This document shows positions 33,321 through 42,300 of a stretch of DNA of 48,884 bases, one piece after another (within the stretch, counting starts at the first letter, position 1; the number at the start of each line of letters is the position of its first letter). The stretch covers positions 1 to 48,884 of the forward strand of contig JALXBP010000097.1 of assembly GCA_026991395.1 (NCBI GenBank), given 5' to 3'. A model generated the notes under the pieces. The model was given only the letters and a program-made list of their open reading frames with translations. It made no database searches and was not told the origin of the DNA. The translations under genes were made by a program, and so were the position numbers. This stretch comes from Anaerolineae bacterium (GTDB lineage Bacteria; Chloroflexota; Anaerolineae; B4-G1; SLSP01).

Positions 33321-36300
33321 TTAGTGATTGCGCATCACCATCGGGAGATAGACTTCGTAGTGCGGCAGCGCGGTCAGCGAAAGCGTCGCCACCACCGGGT
33401 CGTGATCGGAGGTGCGCCAGACGACCGAAGCATCCTGGGTGTAGGGATAGTAGGGGAAGTCGGCGTTGTAGTGCAGCGGCGAGAAGCCTTCCAGCATAGG
33501 CCGGGCGTGCTCGGAGACGAGGATGTGATCCAGCACCTGCGAGACGCCGCGATAGATGTAGCTGTAACGGGCGCTCTCGTCCAGCGAATACCAGGTGCTC
33601 GTCAGCACGCCACCGGCATAGATCGCCTCCAGCGGCGGCGAGTCCTCGAAGTCGTTGAGATCGCCCATCATAATGATATTCGGTGTCGTCGTCACCAGTC
33701 GATCGACGAGGTCGGCGATGAACTGCCCCTGTTCCAGACGACGCTGGTCGGCCGCCGAGCCGCCGTGCTTCGACTTGAAGTGATTGGCAATGACGACGAA
33801 GGTTACGTCCGTACCGCTGTAAGTAACCGTCCCCGTCACGACGACCGGACGGCGGGAGAAGAGCGGGTACTCACCCTGCGCCTGGCATTCGCTCCACATA
33901 TCGTCGTAGTTGGACGAGGGGCTGCCGTAGGCGGAGCAGCTTTGATAGTCGGTTGACCACGTTACATTGCTCACGCGGTCGGTGCGCCAGAGCAGCGCCA
34001 CGCCGTGATTCCCCACGTCCTCGTGAGAGTTGGCGGAATCGTATGTGCAGCCCGCATCGGCCAGCGCGGCCTTCAGCGCCGGAAGCGTGTTGTCCATTTC
34101 GATCTCCTCCAGCGAGAGGAAGATCGGACAGCCCATCTGCACAATCGACTCGACGACCTTCGTCATCTTCGTCCCGCTGGTAACGTCGAAGTTCAGGGTG
34201 TTGAATGCCCCGACAGTCAGTTGGCTTGCTCCGGCCTCCTCCCATCCGGGCACCGTCGAGGGCGCGGGGCGGCTGTAGACCTCCTGCCAAGGATCACCGG
34301 CCTGTGTCATCATCACGTAGCTGCCATACGTATAGGCCAGCGGCCCGTCGGCGTTGGTGATCGTGCTGCCGACGATGAGATTGGGCGGATAGGAGCCGTC
34401 ATCCAGCCTGCCGTAGAGCTTGTAGTGCCGCACACCGACCGGCATACCGGCCTGCGGGCTCGTGCGCAGGATATGGCCGTCATCCTGCGGGCTGACCGTC
34501 GAGGGGACCACCTGCACCGTGTTGTAGCTCGTCGGGCCGACGACCGTCGCCGTCGCCGTCAGCGGCATCGCGACGAGCATCCCCTCCAGGCTCTCCCAGT
34601 AGGTGATGGCCGCCGTCGGGCTCATCGGCGGCGCGAGGGTCAGAGGCGCAGGTCGCCCTATCTCCCCCAACGCGACGACGTCGCCGGGATCGGCCATGAT
34701 GCTCGTCATACAGCTATCCTCGGCACAGCCGGTGCCGTCCCACTCGTTGAACTCCGCCACCGTCCCCGTAACGACGACCAGATCGCCGATCTGCGCCGAG
34801 ACGGTGCCGCTGCCGTAGTTGACGAAGACGGCATCGGAGGTAGCAGCATCGCCATCCCCGTTCGTATCCTGGAGGAAGAGGCCGTTGAAGTTACCGACGT
34901 TGTTGGAGTTGCCCTCGAAGAAGCCCACGACGACGCCGCACGAGGTTACCGTATCGCCGATCTTCGGCGAGCGCATACCGCTGCCCTGGATTTCGTAAGC
35001 CGGTGTGTACCCGGCAGGGCAGAAGCTGCGGATGGTGGTCACGACGGCGGAACCGGTCTCGTGCGTCGTCCACTCCGTCGCCCAGGCGGCGTAGTGCGCA
35101 TTGATGATCTCGTCGCCGACGGAGCCGGTCGCCGTGACCACGAAATGCACCGTCGCTGTCTCGTCATCGGCGAGGGAAGCCACCGTCCAGGTGATGAGGC
35201 CGCCGCTTTCCGTTCCGCCGTCCAGCACCTGCGCAAGCGTCGCATTCGCCGTCGGCACGACATCGGTGATGGTCAGATTCGTCAGAGAGAGACCGGTGTG
35301 ATTCCACACGGAGATGGTGTAGGTGAAGGCATGATCCTCGAAGACACCGGCGGGAGCCGCCTTGCTCACGAAGAGGCCGGGCAGGAGAACAATGTCGCTC
35401 TGCTGACGCGGCTTGATCTCGTGAGTCGAGTAGTACAACTCCGCAATGCCGGTTACGGCGTAGGACCTGCCGACCATATCGTCGGTGAGGACGGTGCCGG
35501 TATTCTTGTCCACATAGACGGTCGCTGTGTAGGTGCCGTCGCTGACCCAGAATTTGTAGTAGTAGGTGGATTCGTAGAAGTCGGTAACCGGCCCCTGGAT
35601 GCGCACCAGCCAGCCGATGGCGTCATCGTCATCGTCCACCTCGTTGATCGCCTTTTCCAGCGGTGCGGGCGCTTGGTCGGGCGTCCCGGCGGTAACCTGG
35701 ACAGCGCTGCTGTCGGCGGGCTGGACCTGTACCTCGCCGCGGTAGTTGGCCATCGTGCCGGTTACGGTAACCAGATCGCCGATGGCTACATGGGGATCGA
35801 AGCCGAAGCACTGGACGGCGACGCCGCCAGTCGAATCCTGGATGTAGAACTTGGCGTTCCCGCCACCGGCGTAGAAGCCGCCGGTGTACATCGTCGCCCG
35901 TCCGGCGACGGTCACGGTCGTGCCTGCGCTCAGGCCGCGGGCCGTCCCGATAGGCGTTACCGTCCCCGCGGGGGGTGTGATCTGCGTCGAAACGGCGCTT
36001 CCCGTCGCGGTCGTCACCCAGTCCGAGGCGTTGACGCCGTAGCTGTCGTTGACGATCGTCAGGCCGCTGGTGGCAGGAGCCGTGACGGTGAAGTAGCGCG
36101 TTGCGACCGCATCGGTTACCATCGTGGCGATCGTCCAGGAAACGACGCCGTTGACCAACGTCCCGCCATCGGAGGCCGCGACGAAGGTCGTGCTCAGCGG
36201 CACGACGTCGGTGATGACCACGCCGGTGCGCTCGCCGCCCGTGCCGTTCGTCACCTGCAGGGTGTAGGAATAGCTCTCGGAAGCGACCACCTCCGCCGGA

Positions 36301-36986
36301 GCGCTCTTGGTGATGGAGAAGGCGCCGCCCCCTCCGGCGGGCGTGTAGCTTCCCAGATCATCCAGACTGTCCGACGGGTAGGAATCCCACGCCACGGAAG
36401 CATCGAAAGTATCGGAAGGGTCCGTGTCGCCCGTCGTGACGGAGGTCTTGCGCCGCAGGGTAACATTCGCGCCCCAGATGCCGAGGTCGCCAATCTGCCC
36501 CAGCGAATCGACAACCGCCGAGCCGTGCTTGAGCACGAGAGCATCGTTGCCGTTGAAGCCGGTTACGGAGTCGTTGGTGAGATCGACTTCAGAACTGTCA
36601 TCGATCCCCGAATGGGCGATCACATAGACATCGCCATCATCCAGGGAACCGCTGAGCGTTACCGACGCCGTGGCCGAACTGCTGCCGTTGGCGTACAGTT
36701 CCACCGTGTACTGGCTGAGATCGACAGCAGCGCCCGTCCCGTTGAAGATCTCCAGCGCCTTGTTATTCCCGCTGCCCTCCACGTACTCGCTGAAGAGAAG
36801 ATCGCTGTAGGCAGCATCCACTTTCGAGGGCGGAGATACCTCGAAGGACGGCAAGGGAGCCATCGGTCCGAAAGGCACCGCGTGGCTCCCCGGCGCTGCC
36901 GCCGAAACGCCCATCGGCAGCGTCGCAGAGAAGAGCGACACAACGAAAAGAAAAGCCATGCTGACGTTGACAAACTTCTTACTCAT
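33321..36986 (-). CDS. Secreted multidomain nuclease (ExeM/NucH-type endonuclease-exonuclease-phosphatase)
   Basis: The 1221-residue protein has a signal peptide (about 1-30), a lamin-tail domain (about 60-210: LLFSEYVEGSGNNKALEIFN), two DUF11-like repeats (about 225-335, 540-650) and OB-fold-like regions between and after them (about 345-535, 670-790). The C-terminal endonuclease/exonuclease/phosphatase domain (about 920-1205) keeps its catalytic points: EE (961-962), NH (1068-1069), GDLND (1108-1112) and SDHDPV (1193-1198). Such enzymes degrade extracellular DNA, for nutrition or biofilm turnover. The protein ends EVYLPMVMRNH. The ATG at 36986 follows AAGGAGG. Codon context differs from the housekeeping genes (more GTSAC). 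Confidence 0.88.
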   Translation of the reverse strand: MSKKFVNVSMAFLFVVSLFSATLPMGVSAAAPGSHAVPFGPMAPLPSFEVSPPSKVDAAYSDLLFSEYVEGSGNNKALEIFNGTGAAVDLSQYTVELYANGSSSATASVTLSGSLDDGDVYVIAHSGIDDSSEVDLTNDSVTGFNGNDALVLKHGSAVVDSLGQIGDLGIWGANVTLRRKTSVTTGDTDPSDTFDASVAWDSYPSDSLDDLGSYTPAGGGGAFSITKSAPAEVVASESYSYTLQVTNGTGGERTGVVITDVVPLSTTFVAASDGGTLVNGVVSWTIATMVTDAVATRYFTVTAPATSGLTIVNDSYGVNASDWVTTATGSAVSTQITPPAGTVTPIGTARGLSAGTTVTVAGRATMYTGGFYAGGGNAKFYIQDSTGGVAVQCFGFDPHVAIGDLVTVTGTMANYRGEVQVQPADSSAVQVTAGTPDQAPAPLEKAINEVDDDDDAIGWLVRIQGPVTDFYESTYYYKFWVSDGTYTATVYVDKNTGTVLTDDMVGRSYAVTGIAELYYSTHEIKPRQQSDIVLLPGLFVSKAAPAGVFEDHAFTYTISVWNHTGLSLTNLTITDVVPTANATLAQVLDGGTESGGLITWTVASLADDETATVHFVVTATGSVGDEIINAHYAAWATEWTTHETGSAVVTTIRSFCPAGYTPAYEIQGSGMRSPKIGDTVTSCGVVVGFFEGNSNNVGNFNGLFLQDTNGDGDAATSDAVFVNYGSGTVSAQIGDLVVVTGTVAEFNEWDGTGCAEDSCMTSIMADPGDVVALGEIGRPAPLTLAPPMSPTAAITYWESLEGMLVAMPLTATATVVGPTSYNTVQVVPSTVSPQDDGHILRTSPQAGMPVGVRHYKLYGRLDDGSYPPNLIVGSTITNADGPLAYTYGSYVMMTQAGDPWQEVYSRPAPSTVPGWEEAGASQLTVGAFNTLNFDVTSGTKMTKVVESIVQMGCPIFLSLEEIEMDNTLPALKAALADAGCTYDSANSHEDVGNHGVALLWRTDRVSNVTWSTDYQSCSAYGSPSSNYDDMWSECQAQGEYPLFSRRPVVVTGTVTYSGTDVTFVVIANHFKSKHGGSAADQRRLEQGQFIADLVDRLVTTTPNIIMMGDLNDFEDSPPLEAIYAGGVLTSTWYSLDESARYSYIYRGVSQVLDHILVSEHARPMLEGFSPLHYNADFPYYPYTQDASVVWRTSDHDPVVATLSLTALPHYEVYLPMVMRNH

Positions 36987-37021
36987 CGAAACCTCCTTAG
37001 GCGTGCTGGAATGAACTTACA

Positions 37022-37037
37022 TCCATCGAACGATGGA
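37022..37037. repeat. Palindrome TCCATCG-AA-CGATGGA in nuclease gene leader
   Basis: A 7+7 bp inverted repeat with AA centre lies between the promoter and start codon of the nuclease gene. It could be an operator or an mRNA hairpin. CCATCGATGG, a related 10 bp palindrome, lies at 26210-26219 before the amidase gene. Confidence 0.45.
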
Positions 37038-37063
37038 AACAGAGTCCCCAGGCCAAGAAGAAT

Positions 37064-37092
37064 AGTATACCTACTTTATCGGGAGATACCAA
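37064..37092 (-). promoter_or_regulatory. Promoter of the extracellular nuclease gene
   Basis: On the reverse strand TTGGTA (37092-37087) and TATACT (37069-37064) are separated by 17 bp. The leader is about 70 nt. It is divergent from the beta-helix promoter. Confidence 0.52.
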
Positions 37093-37116
37093 ATCGTCGC
37101 GAAAATCATCCCTCCC

Positions 37117-37145
37117 TTCAACAGCCACTCCACCTATGCTATACT
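37117..37145 (+). promoter_or_regulatory. Promoter of the beta-helix protein gene
   Basis: TTCAAC (37117-37122) and the extended -10 TGC-TATACT (37137-37145) are separated by 17 bp. The leader is about 88 nt, with a GAGGAGG at 37152-37158 that has no matching start. Confidence 0.52.
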
Positions 37146-37239
37146 GATTGTGAGGAGGTTCTCGTCGGCAACGTCAAGCCCCCCTTTCACCGTGCAGCAG
37201 CCAGAGGATAATGATTTCCACATTCCTAAGGAGGTACAG

Positions 37240-39207
37240 ATGAACCGACGCTATGCAGCCATCAGCTTCGTACTTGCAGGAGCCTTGCTGTGGGGCATCC
37301 TGCTCATGCTCTCCGGCCCCTTCAGCGAGACGACGACGATCTACGCTCGATCAGCAGCTATCACGCCCACCCCGACGCCACATCTTGGGCCGGCCTTCGT
37401 CAAACCGGGCGGCACGGGGCTGGCCTGCGAGCAGGCCGATCCTTGCGGTTCCGTCCAGATGGCCATCGACCGGGCCATCGCCGGAGGCTGGGGGGATACC
37501 ATCTACATCGCAGGCGGCACCTATACCGGCACCGGCACCTCCGTCATCACCATCTCCAAACCCGTTACCCTCTATGGGGGATGGGACGGCGCGCCAACCG
37601 GACCGGTGGTGCGCGATCCCGACGCCTACCCCTCCGTGCTGGACGGGGAAGGGCAACGACGTGTCGTCTACATCTACCGTGACATCACCACGACGCTGGA
37701 CGGCCTGGTCATCGCGCACGGGAATGCAACCGGCCTCCCCTATTACGAGGGGCAGGGCGGCGGCATCCTGAGCGAGGATGCCACGCCGATCATCGTCAAC
37801 TGCCTCATCACCAACAATGTCGCCTACGCAGGGAACGGTACGATAAGCGGCGCAGGCGGGGGGATGCGGATCGTCGCCCCGCGCGGCACGGCCGTGATCA
37901 GCGGCAACCGCATCCTCTCCAACACCGCCAGCCTGCGCACCCTCGGCGGAGGAGGAGGTATCGATCTGCTCAGCGCGCCCCACGCTCAGGTGATGAACAA
38001 TCTCATCCTCAGCAACACGGCGGCGGTTTCCGCCACCAACGGCTACGGCGGCGGCCTCGCCATTGACGGCAACAGTCAAGGGGCCATCGTCTCCGGGAAT
38101 CGGATCGAGGGCAATGTCGCCCTCGTCAACTGCAGCGGCTCCTGTTACGGAGGGGGCTATGGCGGCGGGATCGACACAGGCAGCTCGGCGGTAACCATCA
38201 CCCACAATGAGATCCTGAGCAACGTCGCCGTCATCACCGGCACCACGGGGATGGGAGGCGGGATCAGCATCTTGGGCGGCGACGACGTCGTCATCGAGGA
38301 CAACAGGGTGGAGCACAACGTCGCCCAGCAGCAGGCTCGCAACATCCCCAGCAACAGGGGCGGCGGGATCTACGCTATGAGCAATGAGAACCTCCTCATC
38401 CGTGGCAACACCATCCGCGACAACACCGCCAGCTTCTTCTACACCGGTGCCGGCGGCGGAATCTACCTAAGCTCGTGCTCCAAAGCCACCGTCGCTCACA
38501 ATCGCATCGAAAGGAATCGCGCTTCCGTAGAGGGCAACGGCTACGGCGGCGGCTTCCACGCTTACGCCAGCCGCGGCCTGCGGATCGAGGCCAACGACAT
38601 CGTCAGCAACACGGCCACGGACGCCCCGTGGGGACGCGGGGGCGGCCTCTATTTCTCCCGCAGAACTTCCTTCACAATGACCAACAACATCGTAGCGAAC
38701 AACAACGCGACGCGGGAGGGCGGCGGCGTGGCCTTCGAAAGCAATGCCTCCCAGCCGGTTACGGGGACGATGGTCTTCAACACCTTTATGGCCAACAACA
38801 CTCAGAGCGGTGGCACGGAAAGCACGGCCATTCATCTCAACGATCCCTACGTGACGCTGGTGCTGACCAACAACCTCATCTACAGCCACACCTACGGCCT
38901 CTACGCTATCGCCGGGACCACGGCGACCCTCCACACCACCCTCTTCTACGCCAATAGCGACGGCGACATCGCCGGAAGCGGAACCATCACCAACACTGCC
39001 CCGCTCACCGGCAGCGACCCGATGCTGACCGCCGATGGGCATCTCCACTCCGGCTCACCGGCCATCGATGCAGCGGTCGAGATACCTTGGGTTACCGACG
39101 ACATCGACGGTCATCGCCGTCCTTACGGGCCGGCACCCGACATCGGCGCAGACGAGTTCGCCCTCCACATGCTCTATCTGCCGCTCGTGCTGAAGAGAAC
39201 GCCGTAG
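37240..39207 (+). CDS. Secreted right-handed beta-helix protein
   Basis: The 655-residue protein has a signal peptide or anchor (about 1-36), a short Thr/Pro spacer and the entry motif FVKPGGTGLACEQADPCGSVQMAI (about 53-76), which starts many 'polymorphic' beta-helix proteins. About ten to twelve parallel beta-helix turns follow, rich in N-x-I-x-x-N and GGGI/GGGL repeats (about 170-560). It ends with DIGADEF, the usual close of choice-of-anchor Q domains, then LYLPLVLKRTP. Beta-helix proteins often bind or cleave polysaccharide, but no catalytic motif is evident, so surface display or binding is as likely. The ATG at 37240 follows AAGGAGG. A strong terminator follows. Confidence 0.83.
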   Translation: MNRRYAAISFVLAGALLWGILLMLSGPFSETTTIYARSAAITPTPTPHLGPAFVKPGGTGLACEQADPCGSVQMAIDRAIAGGWGDTIYIAGGTYTGTGTSVITISKPVTLYGGWDGAPTGPVVRDPDAYPSVLDGEGQRRVVYIYRDITTTLDGLVIAHGNATGLPYYEGQGGGILSEDATPIIVNCLITNNVAYAGNGTISGAGGGMRIVAPRGTAVISGNRILSNTASLRTLGGGGGIDLLSAPHAQVMNNLILSNTAAVSATNGYGGGLAIDGNSQGAIVSGNRIEGNVALVNCSGSCYGGGYGGGIDTGSSAVTITHNEILSNVAVITGTTGMGGGISILGGDDVVIEDNRVEHNVAQQQARNIPSNRGGGIYAMSNENLLIRGNTIRDNTASFFYTGAGGGIYLSSCSKATVAHNRIERNRASVEGNGYGGGFHAYASRGLRIEANDIVSNTATDAPWGRGGGLYFSRRTSFTMTNNIVANNNATREGGGVAFESNASQPVTGTMVFNTFMANNTQSGGTESTAIHLNDPYVTLVLTNNLIYSHTYGLYAIAGTTATLHTTLFYANSDGDIAGSGTITNTAPLTGSDPMLTADGHLHSGSPAIDAAVEIPWVTDDIDGHRRPYGPAPDIGADEFALHMLYLPLVLKRTP

Positions 39208-39224
39208 AGCACCCAAGGATGCAT

Positions 39225-39262
39225 CACAAAGGCCGCCCGTACTCAGACAGGCGGCCTTTGTG
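39225..39262. terminator. Terminator after beta-helix gene, likely bidirectional
   Basis: CACAAAGGCCGCC (39225-39237) and GGCGGCCTTTGTG (39250-39262) form a perfect 13 bp stem with a 12 nt loop. The GC core is followed by TTTG on either strand. Confidence 0.75.
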
Positions 39263-39270
39263 GAACTATC

Positions 39271-39295
39271 GAGACGGTGCGGGATGCACCGTCTC
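39271..39295 (-). terminator. Hairpin after the 1806-residue protein gene
   Basis: GAGACGGTGC (39295-39286, reverse strand) pairs with GCACCGTCTC (39280-39271), loop ATCCC. No uridine run follows directly, but the next hairpin (39225-39262) can complete termination. Confidence 0.5.
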
Positions 39296-39303
39296 GATCT
39301 GAC

Positions 39304-42300
39304 TTAGTGGTTGCGCATGATCAGCGGCATGAAGATGTCGCTGCCCACCGTCATCGTCACAGGGATGAAGATGGAGCGAGAAAGCGGGTCGCTGGTGACA
39401 AGCTGTAACGTGGCCGTGTACACACCCGCGCTCATCCCGGCCGCATCGAAGGTGATGCTGATGGGAAGGATGTTCCCCACGTCCACCGTCCCCGTGATGG
39501 GCGTCTCGGAAAGCCACGGGACATCGGGGGCACTGCAGTCCATCGGCGCGCCAGGCGCAGCGAAACAGAGTGCCATCGAGTCGGTCAGGACGGCCGTGTC
39601 GCAGTGATAGCTCAGCCCCTGCGTCCCGTCCGCATTCTCGATGCCCGTCGTCGAACCGGAACCTTGCTCGGCGCCCGCGTCCTTGAACTGGATGAGGACG
39701 CTGCCATAGTCGAAGAGGATGGCCTGGAACGTTCCGGCAACATTGCCGCCGTAGTGATGGTAGTCGTCATACTCGACGACCAGGCACGCCCCTTGACCAC
39801 CATAGGGGCAGGTGGAGAAGCTCTGGTAGTAGACGAGGTCGTGCGTAGAATTGGGGTTGAGGTCATCCCACATCAGCGCGATGAGGTTGTTAGGCGGGGC
39901 GCTATTGGGAAGCGGGCACTGGTTGGAGTAAGCCGTCGAGCCGCCGCCGAAGGTAAGGAAGCCGTTGCTGTTGACATAGATGTCGCTGTAGGTGTTGCCG
40001 TAGAAGGGGAAGTCGAAGCCGATGGAGAAAGGCCCTGCCGAAGCATCATCCCCCAAGGCGATCGTGATGGGGGCCGTCGGGGTGATCTCGATCCAGTTGT
40101 AAACAGGGCCACCGCTCGCACCGGAGACGGAGACGGTGTAGTCGGTACCGGCGCTGGGAGGCATCTCGTGAAGCTGGAAAGTGTAGGAGAGATGGCCGCT
40201 GTTAGAGAGCGTAAGGGTCTGCGTCAGCATCTCGTCCGGCATCATCGCCACATCGAAAGCCTGCGGCGTATGCTCCGGACAGGGCTGGATCACCTCTAAC
40301 GTGACGTTGTGCGTCGTTGTCTGCTGCTGCGTCACGGTGATCTGCGTCGTCTGAGAGAGGTGCCCATCCGCGGAGACGGTTACGGTGTAGCTGCCCGCCG
40401 CCATCCACCAGGCGTAGCTGCCATCGCTCTCCGTCGTCAGGGTGTACGTCTCGGCTCCTTGGACGAGAACCTGCGCCCCATCCAGCGGCGCGTAGGCCGT
40501 GCCACAGTGCCCGCTGCTGCTGACGACACCGGTGATCTTGCCCCAGGTATCGGGCGGGAGCACCGTCATCGTCACAGGCACGGTATCGAGGCTGTAAGGC
40601 GTCTGTTCAAGCACCTTCAGGCGAGCATAGTAGGTCCCGGGCTGAGCAACCTGCCCCGCATCGAAGGTTACAGAAACGGGCACCGACGAAGAGGCCGCAA
40701 CCGTGCCACTCACCGGCGACTCGGCCAGCCACGGCACATCTATCGCTCCACCTGTGGCAAAGGCCAGACCATCGACCTCGGCCCCGCTGGGGAAGGCCCC
40801 GACCAGCGCCGTATTGCCCGTCGAGGTATCGGCGATACGCAGTTCGCCCTGCCCGCTGTCGTTGTTGTACGCCGCCAGGTAGAGGACGCCGGACGTCTCC
40901 TCGAAGTCCATCCCTTGAGCGTAGTTGGCGTTGAAACCGACGGAGCCGATAACAGTCCCCGCTCCCGTCGCCGGGTCGATCCTGATGAGGTTGTCACCCA
41001 CAAGATCGAGACCGTACATTTCCTGCCCCGTAGCGTCGGTTGCGATAGCGATGATGCAGGGAGCATTGGTGATCTCGCCGATCTCCGTCAGGGCGGCGGT
41101 CTCCGGATCGAGTGTATAGAGGGTGCTGTGGCTGCCGCAGTTGGTCGAAGCGACGTAGAGCGTCCCATCGGGCGACCCGGCCATTCCGGTCCACGCCTCC
41201 CCGCCACTGGCCGTGACCGAACCGACGGCCGTCGCGGCCCCCGTTGCCGTATCGACGGTGAAGAGCTGGTTGCTGCTGTAGTCGAGCATGTAGAGCGTGC
41301 TGAAATCCCCGTAGAGGAAGTCGGCCGCGAAGGGAGCACCGGAGATGCTGCCGATAACATTCCAGGAGCCGGGCGCAGTGGTATCGGTGATGAAGACGAG
41401 GTCGCTGCCCGGATAGATGTCGAAGGCGAAGGCCGGCTCACCGGCGAGCGGCGCCAGATCGAAGCCCTGGCCGCCGACATACTGTGCCGACGGAGCGCGC
41501 TCCATCGAGGGCGGCGTGTGGTCGAAGTGCGGCGCTGCAGGCGGCAGCGCGATGGGCGCATAGACCTGCATCCCGCGATCCATCTCGAGCAGCTCAAAGG
41601 GCGTGGAGACGGATCCACTGTTGCTCAGCGTCCAGGTCGTGGTGACGACCTCCCCCATCTCCAGGGTGGCCGAGAGAGTCTTCGGCGCGTAGTCCAGCAT
41701 CCCTGCCGGCAGGTAGAAGTCCTGGGAAATGGTGCTGCTCTGCACCGGCGTAACGCTCACCACGTCGGGAGCATACCCGCCGCCGTGCGTAGCGGTCATC
41801 GTATGCGTCCCGGTGGGGAGGAAGAGGGTGTAGAAAGCGTCATCCACCTGAGGATCGGGCGTTGCAGCACTCGTGACATGGGAACCGCTGTCGCTCTCGA
41901 CGTTGCTACCGGCAAGCGCGAGGTTCGTGTTCTCGTCGTAGGTGTTGCCGACGACCAGACCACCGGGCTGGAGCGCACAACCGGGATCCCCGATCTGAAC
42001 ATCGTCAACTTCCCAGTACCAATCATAGTTCGCATTGTAGTAGTGGAAGCGCACCATCACATTGGCGTGACCGCCCGCGATCGAGGAAATGTCCACGACG
42101 GCCGTCTTCGGCCCGCGGTCATCAGCACCACTGCGATGCCACACATTGGTCCACGTCGTCCCGCCGTCGTTGCTCACATCGACGTCGGCGACCTCAACAT
42201 CGCTGTAGGAGTTGAAGTCGTATTTGAACTGCAGCGTGACAGAGGGCACCGAACTGAAGTCCATCAGGGGCGTGCGCAGCTCGGTATCCATATCGACACC

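Noticed and set aside
34005-37211. Rightward open frame of about 1070 codons opposite the nuclease
   Set aside because: Same antisense effect. No start signal and no recognisable domain, while the nuclease frame has complete catalytic motifs.
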